From: Flavobacterium sp. ov086
GTDB lineage: Bacteria > Bacteroidota > Bacteroidia > Flavobacteriales > Flavobacteriaceae
Direction of reading: 5' to 3'
NCBI RefSeq assembly: GCF_900187965.1
Contig: NZ_FZNL01000004.1
Coordinates: forward strand, 130,251 to 194,250
DNA: 64,000 bases
The position numbers were made by a program, and so were the translations under genes. This document shows positions 17,120 through 25,776 of the stretch, one piece after another; position 1 is the first letter of the stretch; every line of letters begins with the position of its first letter. Under the pieces are notes generated by a model. That model saw only the letters and a program-made list of their open reading frames with translations, was not told the origin of the DNA and searched no databases.

Positions 17120-17794
17120 ATGAAATTACTTATAGTCGAAGACGAACCAAATCTTTTATCGATTTTACGAAAGGGTTTTGCCGAAAACAATAACGAAGTA
17201 AGCGTTGCTCTTGATGGTAAAACGGCTCTCGAAATGATTCATAATTATGATTTTGATGTTGTAATCTTAGACGTAATGTTACCGGATATTAATGGAATCG
17301 AAATTTGCAGAAGATTGCGTGCTGCCAAGAATTTTGTCCCGGTTTTGCTTTTGACAGCGCTTGGAACTTCAGAGAATATTGTAACGGGATTGAATGCCGG
17401 AGCTGATGATTATTTGGTAAAACCATTTAAATTTGGAGAACTCGATGCCAGAGTAAACGCCTTAAATCGAAGAGCAAATCTGGATACCGAAAAAGTTGAC
17501 ACTATAGTAATTAGCGATTTAGAAATAAACGGAAAAGCCAAATCTGTAAAAAGAGATGGAGAATCGATTATTTTGACCGCAAAAGAGTTCAAATTACTCT
17601 ATTATTTGGCTAAAAACACGGGTAGAATCGTGTCTCGTGATCAGATTTTAGACAATGTTTGGGATATTAATTTTGATATGAACACCAATGTTGTCGATGT
17701 TTATATCACGTATTTACGAAAAAAAATAGATAAACCTTTTAAGACTAAACTTATTCACACCATGAAAGGTTTAGGTTATATTTTAAAGCCATAA
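17120..17794 (+). CDS. OmpR-family response regulator
   Basis: A 224-residue response regulator. The receiver domain (1-118) has the acidic pair Glu7/Asp8, phospho-acceptor Asp51 (VVILDVMLPD), Thr79 and Lys101 (LVKPF). The winged-helix OmpR-type DNA-binding domain (about 128-224) has LTAKEFKLLYYLAKN and the final MKGLGYIL. It is followed one base later by its histidine kinase, forming one operon. The regulated genes cannot be read from the sequence; the flanking outer-membrane protein, USP-like protein and channel genes are possible targets. Confidence 0.95.
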   Translation: MKLLIVEDEPNLLSILRKGFAENNNEVSVALDGKTALEMIHNYDFDVVILDVMLPDINGIEICRRLRAAKNFVPVLLLTALGTSENIVTGLNAGADDYLVKPFKFGELDARVNALNRRANLDTEKVDTIVISDLEINGKAKSVKRDGESIILTAKEFKLLYYLAKNTGRIVSRDQILDNVWDINFDMNTNVVDVYITYLRKKIDKPFKTKLIHTMKGLGYILKP

Positions 17795-17795
17795 A

Positions 17796-19199
17796 ATGGA
17801 TGTAAGAAAAAAAATAACTTTTACTTATGTAGCACTTTCTTCCTTTAGTACACTATTATTGTGTATTATCGTTTTTGTATTGTTTCGCGAAAATAATCGC
17901 TATCATTTCTTAAAACGACTAGAAGACAGAGCTAAAATTGTGGCTTCAATTCATTTTCAAAAAGATCCTGAAAAGATAAAATATTACAGTAATCTGAAGA
18001 AAAACGGACTGGAAGAACTTATTGAAGAAGAAGAATTTGTGCTGAAAATAAACAGCGCCGATAGTTTTGATTATAATACAAAATTAAATCTTCCGAATGA
18101 GTTTTATACCAATATTCTAAAAACGGGTAAAGATTACTTTGAAGTAGATAATAAGTATTATTTAGGACAAATTTTTACAGAAAACAATCAGAAATATATT
18201 GTAATTGTTGGTGCACGTGATCGAAAAGGTCCCACAACGACAATTTATATCGTAAAAATCATGCTTTTTGGCGGTATAGGATTTATATTCCTTGCTTTCT
18301 TTTTAGGACGTTTTCTTGCCAAACGTGTTATTAATCCTGTAGCAAGAATTACTAAGGAAGTAAACCGAATTAGCGCTTCAAACCTGCATAACAGATTGCC
18401 GGCGGTTAAAAACTCAGACGAGATTTCAGATCTTACCGAGACTTTTAATGATATGTTGGATCGTTTGGAAACCTCTTTTGAAATTCAGGCTAATTTTATT
18501 AATAATGCTTCTCACGAATTAAAAACACCAATAACAACCATTATTGCCGAGTCTGAAATTATGCTTCTTAAAGAACGAGAAGTTTCGGAATACATTCAAT
18601 CATTAGAGAATATTTACAGTCAGGCTTCGAGATTAGGAAACTTAACTGAAAGTTTGCTGAAATTGACACAAACAGGCTACGACGGAAAGAAACAAGTATT
18701 AGACATTGCCAGAATTGACGAGTTATTGATGGATGTAAAATCTGATTTGGATAAAATTTATCCAGATAACCGAGTGAGCATTAAACTTAATTTTGCGCCA
18801 AAAGATTCTAATTTGCTTTTAATTCCTTGCAACAAACCGCTTCTGGAGTTGGCAATAAACAACATTATTACAAACGGAGTTAAATATTCTGATAATAACG
18901 AAGTTTTCGTAACGCTTTCTGCCAATCAGGATTGGATTAAAATATCTATCAATGATATCGGAATCGGGATTCCGCCAGAGGATATTCCGCATTTGTATGA
19001 ACCTTTCTTTAGAGGGAAAATTGCAGCCAAGTATATTGGTTATGGTTTAGGGCTTCCTTTGGCCTCAAAAATTATCCGTATGCACGATGGCGAAATCCAG
19101 GTACAATCAGAACAAAATAAAGGAACGATTGTGACTCTTGTTTTTAATAAATCAAAGAGCAAGAAAAGCAACATTAAAAATTCTAATGTTGAATCTTAG
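17796..19199 (+). CDS. Sensor histidine kinase
   Basis: A 467-residue membrane kinase. It has one transmembrane helix at about 11-30, a periplasmic sensor segment (31-148) without a recognised domain and a second helix at about 150-171. HAMP follows (172-226), then the dimerisation/phospho-acceptor domain with His240 in NNASHELKTPITTI, and the ATPase domain with the N box around NNIITNGVKYSDN, the G boxes DIGIGIPPED and GYGLGLPLA. The start codon is one base after the response-regulator stop, so translation is probably coupled. The last codons contain a short CAACATTA/TAATGTTG hairpin. Confidence 0.95.
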   Translation: MDVRKKITFTYVALSSFSTLLLCIIVFVLFRENNRYHFLKRLEDRAKIVASIHFQKDPEKIKYYSNLKKNGLEELIEEEEFVLKINSADSFDYNTKLNLPNEFYTNILKTGKDYFEVDNKYYLGQIFTENNQKYIVIVGARDRKGPTTTIYIVKIMLFGGIGFIFLAFFLGRFLAKRVINPVARITKEVNRISASNLHNRLPAVKNSDEISDLTETFNDMLDRLETSFEIQANFINNASHELKTPITTIIAESEIMLLKEREVSEYIQSLENIYSQASRLGNLTESLLKLTQTGYDGKKQVLDIARIDELLMDVKSDLDKIYPDNRVSIKLNFAPKDSNLLLIPCNKPLLELAINNIITNGVKYSDNNEVFVTLSANQDWIKISINDIGIGIPPEDIPHLYEPFFRGKIAAKYIGYGLGLPLASKIIRMHDGEIQVQSEQNKGTIVTLVFNKSKSKKSNIKNSNVES

Positions 19200-19276
19200 G
19201 AAATTCTAATTTTAGATTAAGACCCTTCTAATTTACGCGGAGTTATTTTGTATGTATAAACTAAACGATTATACTT

Positions 19277-19999
19277 ATGAAAAATTTCCTTATACCTACT
19301 ACTTTAAAAGATGATACTATTTGCGCTGTAAAATCAGCAATTAACCAAGCAAAAGAATCAAATTGTGAAATCATTTTAATGATGGTTTCTGATACTCCGG
19401 ATGTTTTCTCTTCGTCGCATTTTTTACGCGAAATGAGAACCGGACTTACAGCAAGTCAGGAAGAAGTTCTGGAAACGTGCCGATACATGATCGAACACAC
19501 GCCAAACTGCAAAATAAAAGTACAGAATCAATACGGACTTTCATCGCCAATTTTTAAACGCATTATTGATGTTTTCTCTATAAAATTGGTAATTCTGACA
19601 CATTCTTATAAACAAGAAACAAAACGTATTCATCAATATTTAATTCAATTAGCCGGAAACCAAAAATGTCCCATTTTACATTTAGGACTTGAGCAGGCTA
19701 AAAATGATTTTAATAAAGCACTTTATATAGAAAACGGCAATGCAAATATGCATGTTAAGGATGTTCAGCAATTTTTGAACGAAAATTTCTCTTATGAAAT
19801 TGTAAGCCAAACAGCCAATTTTGATGATAATTACGAAAATTTTGCACCTTATTTATCTGAAGCAATTTCAAAATACGACATCGATTTGCTAGTAGAAACA
19901 CGTAAAGGAGAGAAAATAAAATTCAAGAAAACAAAAAAACAAAATATAAACGAGAAACTCGGACTTCCGGTGCTCTCGCTGTATGAAGAGTTGGTTTAA
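19277..19999 (+). CDS. Universal-stress-protein-like protein
   Basis: A 240-residue protein whose N-terminal half has the USP alpha/beta pattern: MKNFLIPTTLKDDTICAVKSAIN, then CEIILMMVSDTP, and IKLVILTHS near residue 108. The ATP-binding G-x2-G-x9-G(S/T) signature is absent, and a degenerate second half (residues 145-240) ends in LGLPVLSLYEEL. It may be a two-domain, non-ATP-binding USP-like protein. It sits between the two-component system and the bestrophin-like gene, 46 bases ahead of the latter, so these two may form a transcription unit. Confidence 0.68.
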   Translation: MKNFLIPTTLKDDTICAVKSAINQAKESNCEIILMMVSDTPDVFSSSHFLREMRTGLTASQEEVLETCRYMIEHTPNCKIKVQNQYGLSSPIFKRIIDVFSIKLVILTHSYKQETKRIHQYLIQLAGNQKCPILHLGLEQAKNDFNKALYIENGNANMHVKDVQQFLNENFSYEIVSQTANFDDNYENFAPYLSEAISKYDIDLLVETRKGEKIKFKKTKKQNINEKLGLPVLSLYEELV

Positions 20000-20045
20000 A
20001 ACCAAAACTTCTGAGAAAATATAGTTTTAATTAAAAACGAAAAAT

Positions 20046-20993
20046 ATGTTATTAAAGAAAAGAATACCAATGCGATATGTTATCGGAAAAATCAAAGTTG
20101 AATTAGGGTTGGTTATGGCTTACACTATTTTATTCGAAATTTTTCACCATTATTTCATCAACGTAGCGGTCGAAATACCAATCGCGATTCCAACAATGGT
20201 AGGTACAATTATATCTTTATTATTGGCTTTCAAATCAAATCAGGCTTACGACAGATGGTGGGAAGCGAGAATTATTTGGGGATCAATCGTAAATGAGTCC
20301 AGAACTTTGGTTAGGCAAATGCTGACTTTTTATAAAGACCCGGATTTCTCTGTAGAAGCAAATGAGTTTAAAGAAAACTTCACCAAAAGACAAATTGCGT
20401 GGTGTTATAGTTTAGGTCAGGCTTTGCGAAATAAAGATGCCATAAAACCGATCAAAGATTTGATTAGCGAAGAAGAACTGAATTTTATAAAAAATCATCA
20501 GAATATTCCAAATGCGATATTGCTGCTTCACGCCAGAGATTTAAGAATTGCCAAAAAAGATAAACGTCTTAATCGTTATCAACAAGTAGAAATTGACGGT
20601 ACTTTGACAAGATTATGTGATGCAATGGGAAAATGTGAGCGTATTAAAAATACCATTTTTCCAACAACCTATAGTATGTATATCAGAATGACCTTGTGTT
20701 TATTTATCCTGTTATTGCCTTTTGGTTTGATTAGTTTGTTGAGCTGGTTTGCAGTTCCGTTGATTACAATTATTGGAGGAACCTTCTTTTTGATCGAAAA
20801 AATGGCAATTCACCTGCAAGATCCTTTCGAAAACAGACCAACAGATACACCTGTTACAATGATATCTATGACAATTGAAAAGAACCTGATGCAAATGCTA
20901 AACGAGTTTCAAAGCGAATTTGATATTATCAAAGAATTTGACCTAAAGCCTGAGCCTAAAAAAGCGCAAAGCGACGCTTACTTCGTTTTATAA
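20046..20993 (+). CDS. Bestrophin-family (UPF0187) ion channel
   Basis: A 315-residue membrane protein. The N-terminal RYVIGKIKVELG, the helix around residues 52-64 ending in LLAFKSNQAYDRWWEARIIWG, and the late helices around FILLLPFGLISLLSWFAVPL match bacterial bestrophin homologues, which form pentameric anion or cation channels. The C-terminal HLQDPFENRPTDTPV with MTIEKNLMQML is also typical. It is the last gene of a run with the same orientation and is followed by a clear terminator. Confidence 0.9.
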   Translation: MLLKKRIPMRYVIGKIKVELGLVMAYTILFEIFHHYFINVAVEIPIAIPTMVGTIISLLLAFKSNQAYDRWWEARIIWGSIVNESRTLVRQMLTFYKDPDFSVEANEFKENFTKRQIAWCYSLGQALRNKDAIKPIKDLISEEELNFIKNHQNIPNAILLLHARDLRIAKKDKRLNRYQQVEIDGTLTRLCDAMGKCERIKNTIFPTTYSMYIRMTLCLFILLLPFGLISLLSWFAVPLITIIGGTFFLIEKMAIHLQDPFENRPTDTPVTMISMTIEKNLMQMLNEFQSEFDIIKEFDLKPEPKKAQSDAYFVL

Positions 20994-21021
20994 ATTAATA
21001 TTGGTTTTAATTTATTCGCAA

Positions 21022-21045
21022 AACAACACCTTAATTGGTGTTGTT
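21022..21045 (+). terminator. Terminator after the bestrophin-like gene
   Basis: AACAACACC and GGTGTTGTT form a perfect 9-bp stem with loop TTAATT followed by T residues, 29 bases after the stop. Confidence 0.92.
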
Positions 21046-21388
21046 TTTTGTTTTTAGAACAATCTGTAAATTGTTTTAACACATAGAAATACAGATTAAA
21101 AAAATAGCCACTCCCGATAGCTATCGGGATAAAGAATTAAAAAGATTTTTGTTTCACGCTGATTTTGCAGATTATAGCAGATTTAATTCCAGATAATCAT
21201 CTGCGTAAATCTACTTAAATCTTTTTAAAATCTGCGAGAAAAATTAGCATAGAATATAGTTTACAAGCTTAGAAAAGGCGTTTCACTTATTTGAAACACA
21301 CAAAGTTGGCTATGTGCGAAGAAATATATTTCTTTTTGTGTTTTTTTTAATATATAAAATCTATGTTTCTATGGGTGTCAATTAAATT
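21046..21388. repeat. Repeat-rich spacer
   Basis: The stretch holds a perfect TCCCGATAGCTATCGGGA palindrome (21112-21129) and an imperfect hairpin of CTGATTTTGCAGATT and AAATCTGCG words (about 21160-21245), related to 53015-53045. Near the right end are AAACACACAAAG words. No gene was recognised. Confidence 0.7.
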
Positions 21389-22807
21389 TTACTTCCCCGC
21401 CAATCTTCCCAGTGTTTGTATTGATTGACGCAATTCATTCGTCCACGGTAAACCAAAACTCAATCGCATACAATTAGAAAACTGATCCTGCAAAGAGAAA
21501 ATTCTTCCCGGCGCAATACTAATATTATGTTTCATCGCCAAATGATAAAAAGCCGCCGTATCAAAGTTTTTATCCAGTTCAAGCCAAAGAAAAAATCCCC
21601 CTTGAGGCTGACTTACTTTCGTTCCCGTTGGAAAAGATTCCAGAACAGTATTGATATAATTATTACAATTCTGATTCAGGATTTGGCGTATTTTTCGAAG
21701 ATGATTTTCATAACGACCGTTTTTCAAAAAATCCCCAACAACCTGATGCGTAATAGTAGGAGAGGAGAGCGTATGATAAATTTTATTCCTTAAAATTTCC
21801 TTTTTAAATTTCCCCGGCGAAACCCAACCCACACGATATCCCGGAGCCAGAGTTTTAGAAACTGAACTGCAGCAAAGCACAATTCCGCTTTCGTCATAAG
21901 TTTTACAATTTGTTGGTCGGCTGGCGCCAAAGTACAAATCACCGTGAATATCATCTTCGATTAACGGAATATTATAAAATTCCATTAATCTCACTACTTC
22001 TTGTTTATGTTCATTTGGCATCATACTTCCGGATGGATTGCTAAAATTACTCATCAACAAACAAAGCTTCACTTTCTTGGACGAAAGCGCTTTTTTCAAA
22101 GCCTCAAGTTCAATTCCGGTGGTCATATTTGTGGGTAATTCCATAATATACAATCCCAGTGATTTAGCCAATTGCAAGATTCCAAAATACGCCGGACTTT
22201 CAGTAATAATAGTGTCTCCCGGTTTAGTCAGCGTCATCAGACAATGTGATATGGCACTTGTACAGCCCGGCATTGTAATAATATCTTCCTCCGTTAGTGA
22301 TCCGCCCCAGGTAAAAGACCATCTTGCAATTTCCCGTCTTAAATTAGGATTCCCTTTAACTTGCTCGTAACTCGTCCCGCTATTAGGCAGTTGACGCATT
22401 GCCTGAACCATACCTTTGTTTAATTTGGCAATTGGCAGAAGTTCATTAGACGGAAAACCCAGCGAAAGCATCGTAATACTCTCATCCATCATATTACCGT
22501 AAACCTGATCGATTAAATCTTGTCTGTCAACGTTTTCACACCTTAAAATCGGGCTGCTTGGCGATGGTTCATCAATTATTCTGGCCGAAGTATTACTTAC
22601 ATAATAACCCGATTGTGGTCTTGATTCGATCAAAGAACGGCTTTCGACTTCATAATAAGCCTTACTAACTGTACTCATGCTGTAACCGGTTTCGGCGCAG
22701 ACTTCACGGATTGACGGCAGTTTATCACCAACATTTAAGAGACCCGATTTTATCTGTTTTTCGATTCTGTCAGCAAACTGAAGATATAAGTAATTAGAAT
22801 TTTTCAT
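21389..22807 (-). CDS. MocR/PdxR-type GntR-aminotransferase transcription regulator
   Basis: A 472-residue fusion of an N-terminal GntR winged helix (about residues 1-75: LQFADRIEKQIKSGLLNVG, LPSIREVCAETGYSMSTVSKAYYEVE) and a class-I aminotransferase-like domain with the PLP lysine in CSSVSKTLAPGYRVGW. Such MocR regulators bind PLP and an amine effector. An upstream in-frame start would add nine residues; the ATG at 22807 fits the family. It is divergent from an EamA exporter with repeated motifs between them, suggesting it controls that exporter. Confidence 0.93.
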   Translation of the reverse strand: MKNSNYLYLQFADRIEKQIKSGLLNVGDKLPSIREVCAETGYSMSTVSKAYYEVESRSLIESRPQSGYYVSNTSARIIDEPSPSSPILRCENVDRQDLIDQVYGNMMDESITMLSLGFPSNELLPIAKLNKGMVQAMRQLPNSGTSYEQVKGNPNLRREIARWSFTWGGSLTEEDIITMPGCTSAISHCLMTLTKPGDTIITESPAYFGILQLAKSLGLYIMELPTNMTTGIELEALKKALSSKKVKLCLLMSNFSNPSGSMMPNEHKQEVVRLMEFYNIPLIEDDIHGDLYFGASRPTNCKTYDESGIVLCCSSVSKTLAPGYRVGWVSPGKFKKEILRNKIYHTLSSPTITHQVVGDFLKNGRYENHLRKIRQILNQNCNNYINTVLESFPTGTKVSQPQGGFFLWLELDKNFDTAAFYHLAMKHNISIAPGRIFSLQDQFSNCMRLSFGLPWTNELRQSIQTLGRLAGK

Positions 22808-22815
22808 ACAAAAAT

Positions 22816-22848
22816 AAAAACTGTTATGGTGCAATTTACAAAAACTGT
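22816..22848. promoter_or_regulatory. Candidate MocR operator: direct repeat AAAAACTGT
   Basis: AAAAACTGT occurs at 22816-22824 and again at 22840-22848, a 24-base period, in the 106-base divergent promoter region. MocR/GabR regulators are known to bind direct repeats, so this is a plausible operator for both genes. Confidence 0.45.
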
Positions 22849-22913
22849 ATCTGTATTGCTGTTTTATTTTTTAGAAATTTGTTAAATCAGAAAATTATTT
22901 AAAAAAGCTTTCC

Positions 22914-23831
22914 GTGAAAACAACAAAATACTACATAGCTGCGATTACCTGTTTTGTAATCTGGGGATTTTTTAGTTTGGTTTTAAAACCAATACATGAC
23001 TATGCCTCTTTAGATATTTTATTCTACCGTGTTTTTAGTTGTAGTATTCTAATGTTATTGATTTCTGCTACATTCAGACGAAAAAAAGTAAAAGAAGCGA
23101 TAGAAACTTTTAAAGGATTTTCGAAAGCCGAGAAGAAAAAGACGGTCTTATTAAATATCGGCGGAAGCGTTTTTCTAATGGCAAATTGGTTCACATTCAT
23201 TTATGTAATGAATCATGTTAGCGTAAAAGCCACTTCTTTGGCCTATTTGGTTTGTCCAATTTTGACCACTTTACTGGCCTATTTTATTTTGCATGAAAAA
23301 CTAAGCAAAACACAATGGATGGCGGTTGGACTAAGTATTTCCGGCTGTGTGCTTTTGTCTTATGCCAATATCATGGACATGTTTTTTAGCATCATTATTG
23401 GTTTTACATACGCATCTTATTTGGTAAGTCAGCGTATCAACAAAGGTTTTGATAAATTTATAGTGCTAACGTTCCATATTACAATGGCTGCCTTGTTTTT
23501 ATTGCCATTTTATCCGGCTTATAGCGGCCCGATTCCAACAGAATTTAAGTTTTATTTCTGTATCGAAACCATCGCAATTTTGTTTACAATCTTTCCGTTG
23601 TTCCTTAATTTATATGCCCTTTCGGGAATTAATTCATCAACAGTTGGGATGCTTTTAAATATAAACCCAATGATAGCTTTTCTATTGGCGATGTTTTTAT
23701 ACAAAGAAAAATTCGGACCAATACAAATTCTGGCATACGGAATCGTTTTTCTTGCAGTATTGGTTTTTAATTCACATCATATTTTTGCCATTAAGCAAAG
23801 ACTATTACAATATCCAAAGGTTCTAAAATAA
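22914..23831 (+). CDS. EamA/DMT-family transporter (RarD-like)
   Basis: A 305-residue protein with about ten hydrophobic segments in two homologous EamA halves, typical of the drug/metabolite transporter superfamily; the first helix has FVIWGFFSLVLKP, as in RarD-like members. It starts with GTG at 22914. A substrate cannot be assigned, but the divergent PLP-dependent MocR regulator points to export of an amino acid, amine or vitamin-B6-related compound. It ends at the terminator 23896-23925. Confidence 0.9.
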   Translation: MKTTKYYIAAITCFVIWGFFSLVLKPIHDYASLDILFYRVFSCSILMLLISATFRRKKVKEAIETFKGFSKAEKKKTVLLNIGGSVFLMANWFTFIYVMNHVSVKATSLAYLVCPILTTLLAYFILHEKLSKTQWMAVGLSISGCVLLSYANIMDMFFSIIIGFTYASYLVSQRINKGFDKFIVLTFHITMAALFLLPFYPAYSGPIPTEFKFYFCIETIAILFTIFPLFLNLYALSGINSSTVGMLLNINPMIAFLLAMFLYKEKFGPIQILAYGIVFLAVLVFNSHHIFAIKQRLLQYPKVLK

Positions 23832-23895
23832 CGAAAGGTTGTTTATATTTTTTATTGGTTTAGAAGTTAAATTACCGGAACCTTCAGGATATTCA

Positions 23896-23925
23896 AAACA
23901 GGAATGATTAGTTTCATTCCTGTTT
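23896..23925 (+). terminator. Terminator after the EamA transporter gene
   Basis: AAACAGGAATGA and TCATTCCTGTTT form a perfect 12-bp stem around a six-base loop (TTAGTT) with a T run. Confidence 0.92.
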
Positions 23926-23949
23926 TTTTATGAAGTTTTTTTGAGAGGT

Positions 23950-24145
23950 TTTTTGCCACGAATTTCACGAATGAGTACGAATTTTTTCTTTGCGTAAGTT
24001 TAAAAAATATAATTAGTGAAAATTAGTGAAATTTGTGGCAAACTTTTTTCATTTTTCCGTTACGAATTCACGAATTGATTTTAAATTTTGTATTAGAAAC
24101 TGAAGAAAAAATCCTTTAAATCTGTGGCAAACTTTTTTCATTTTT
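23950..24145. repeat. CACGAATT hairpin plus two direct copies of a TGGCAAAC word
   Basis: GCCACGAATTTCACGAAT near 23951 pairs imperfectly with GTGAAATTTGTGGC near 24026-24039. A 23-bp segment starting TGTGGCAAACTTTTTTC occurs at 24034-24056 and again, unchanged, at 24123-24145. The whole 23926-24231 spacer has no gene. Confidence 0.75.
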
Positions 24146-24231
24146 TACCAACCTGAATTAAAAATATTCAATTACTTTTATTTAGCGTAATCTGCCAGAA
24201 AATAAAAGAATTTAAACTAGATAAAATTAGA

Positions 24232-24804
24232 ATGTATAATAAGCTACTTAAACTTGTAACAGAGATCATAGAGATTGATAAATCAGATGCAATATTGGTT
24301 GAAAGTCTTTTTGAAACTATAGATTGCAGCAAAGGAGAAATTCTGGAAGTTGAAAACAAAGTTGCGAAGTATTTGTATTTTATTAATTCTGGTTTTATAA
24401 GAGTTTATTACAATCAAAATGGCGATCAGATTACAACACATATCAATTGCCCATCCGGGTTTATTACTTCTTTTAGTAGTTTTATAAACGGAACTATTGC
24501 GTTGGATAATATTGAATGCATTACGTCATGTGAAGTATTACGTATTACAAAAGATAACTTTGATATTTTATGTAAAACGAGTCAAAAATGGGCAGATTTC
24601 GCCAGAATTATTTATGAAAAATCGATAATTTATAATGAGCAACGAACAAAAGACATTATTGATTTATCGGCTGAAAAAAGGTATCTGAAAATACTAAAAG
24701 ATACCCCTTCAATGATTCAAAACGTTCCTCTTCAATATATTGCTTCATTTATTGGAATTAAACCAGAAAGCTTAAGCAGAATTAGAAGACAGCTAATTAC
24801 CTAA
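24232..24804 (+). CDS. Crp/Fnr-family transcription regulator
   Basis: A 190-residue protein with a cyclic-nucleotide-binding-like beta barrel (about 20-115: CSKGEILEVENKVAKYLYFINSGFIRVYY) and a short C-terminal helix-turn-helix region (about 150-190: LQYIASFIGIKPESLSRIRRQL). The DNA-binding part is degenerate in its N-terminal portion but retains the recognition helix, as in many small Bacteroidota Crp-like regulators that sense stress or xenobiotics. It lies 61 bases ahead of an SDR gene on the same strand and may regulate it. Confidence 0.9.
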   Translation: MYNKLLKLVTEIIEIDKSDAILVESLFETIDCSKGEILEVENKVAKYLYFINSGFIRVYYNQNGDQITTHINCPSGFITSFSSFINGTIALDNIECITSCEVLRITKDNFDILCKTSQKWADFARIIYEKSIIYNEQRTKDIIDLSAEKRYLKILKDTPSMIQNVPLQYIASFIGIKPESLSRIRRQLIT

Positions 24805-24865
24805 CATAGGTCAAGTAGATTGATTTAGTTATTTATGATTTTTGCATCAGAAAATAACTAAAAAA

Positions 24866-25663
24866 ATGAAAACAGTAAAAAACAAAACGGTACTTATTAC
24901 CGGAGCATCATCCGGAATTGGCGAAGCATTTGCTTACGAACTGGCAAAAAAAGGCGCAAATCTTATTATTACCGCCCGATCAGAAGACAAGCTAAAAGTC
25001 CTGGCCAGCAAAATTTCGAAAAAATATAATGTTGAGGTTAATGTCTTTACGGGTGATCTCTTAAAAAAAGATACTCCCGTAAAATTATACAATCAAATAA
25101 AACAAGCCGGACTCTCAGTAGATTTATTGATAAATAATGCGGGATTTGGTAAATGGGTCAATTTTTTGGATGAAAGTATTGACGGATACGAAGAAATGAT
25201 TGAGATCAATATTAATGCACTTGTAAAATTGTGCTATCTGGTATTGCCTGAAATGCTTGAAAAAGGAGATTGCGGAATCATTAACGTTGCCTCTACAGGA
25301 GCATTGCAGCCGTGTCCGTATGTTGCGACCTATTGTGCAAGTAAATCATTTGTATTGAATTTTTCAGAAGCATTATATGGCGAATATTACAAAAAAGGTG
25401 TAACTATAACTGCTCTTTGTCCGGGTAATACAACAACAGGATTTCAGGCTATAGCCAAAGCAAATACAAAAGGTATGAGTGCTGATAGTTCAGAGACAGT
25501 TGCTAAAGAAGCAATTTCGGCATTATTAAAAAATAAAAGCTTTAAAATAGTAGGTACAATGAATTATTTGCAATCTTTTTTACCGAGATTATTACCGAGA
25601 AAATCAGTTATTAATATTGTTCAAAAAATGATGAATGATAAGGTAAATGGTTTAAAAAAGTAA
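24866..25663 (+). CDS. SDR-family oxidoreductase
   Basis: A 265-residue classical short-chain dehydrogenase: TGASSGIGEAFA cofactor loop at the N-terminus, NNAGFGKWVNF, the catalytic Ser in NVASTGALQP and YCASK with the catalytic Tyr and Lys. The TARSEDKL sequence after the second strand suggests NADP(H). The in-frame TTG at 24842 would add eight residues; the ATG at 24866 fits the family better. The substrate is unknown. The preceding Crp/Fnr-like gene is the likely local regulator. Confidence 0.92.
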   Translation: MKTVKNKTVLITGASSGIGEAFAYELAKKGANLIITARSEDKLKVLASKISKKYNVEVNVFTGDLLKKDTPVKLYNQIKQAGLSVDLLINNAGFGKWVNFLDESIDGYEEMIEININALVKLCYLVLPEMLEKGDCGIINVASTGALQPCPYVATYCASKSFVLNFSEALYGEYYKKGVTITALCPGNTTTGFQAIAKANTKGMSADSSETVAKEAISALLKNKSFKIVGTMNYLQSFLPRLLPRKSVINIVQKMMNDKVNGLKK

Positions 25664-25776
25664 ATATTCAGTTTTCAATTCGCAAGTGTAATAACTTGCG
25701 GATTAATTATGAGAATCTTAACGTATTTTGATTCATAAATTTCTTTAATTTAACAAAAGCTAAATTTAGATTCTTT

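Noticed and set aside
17410..17592. Antisense open frame inside the response-regulator gene
   Set aside because: It is one of several shadow frames opposite clear genes and lacks any independent support.
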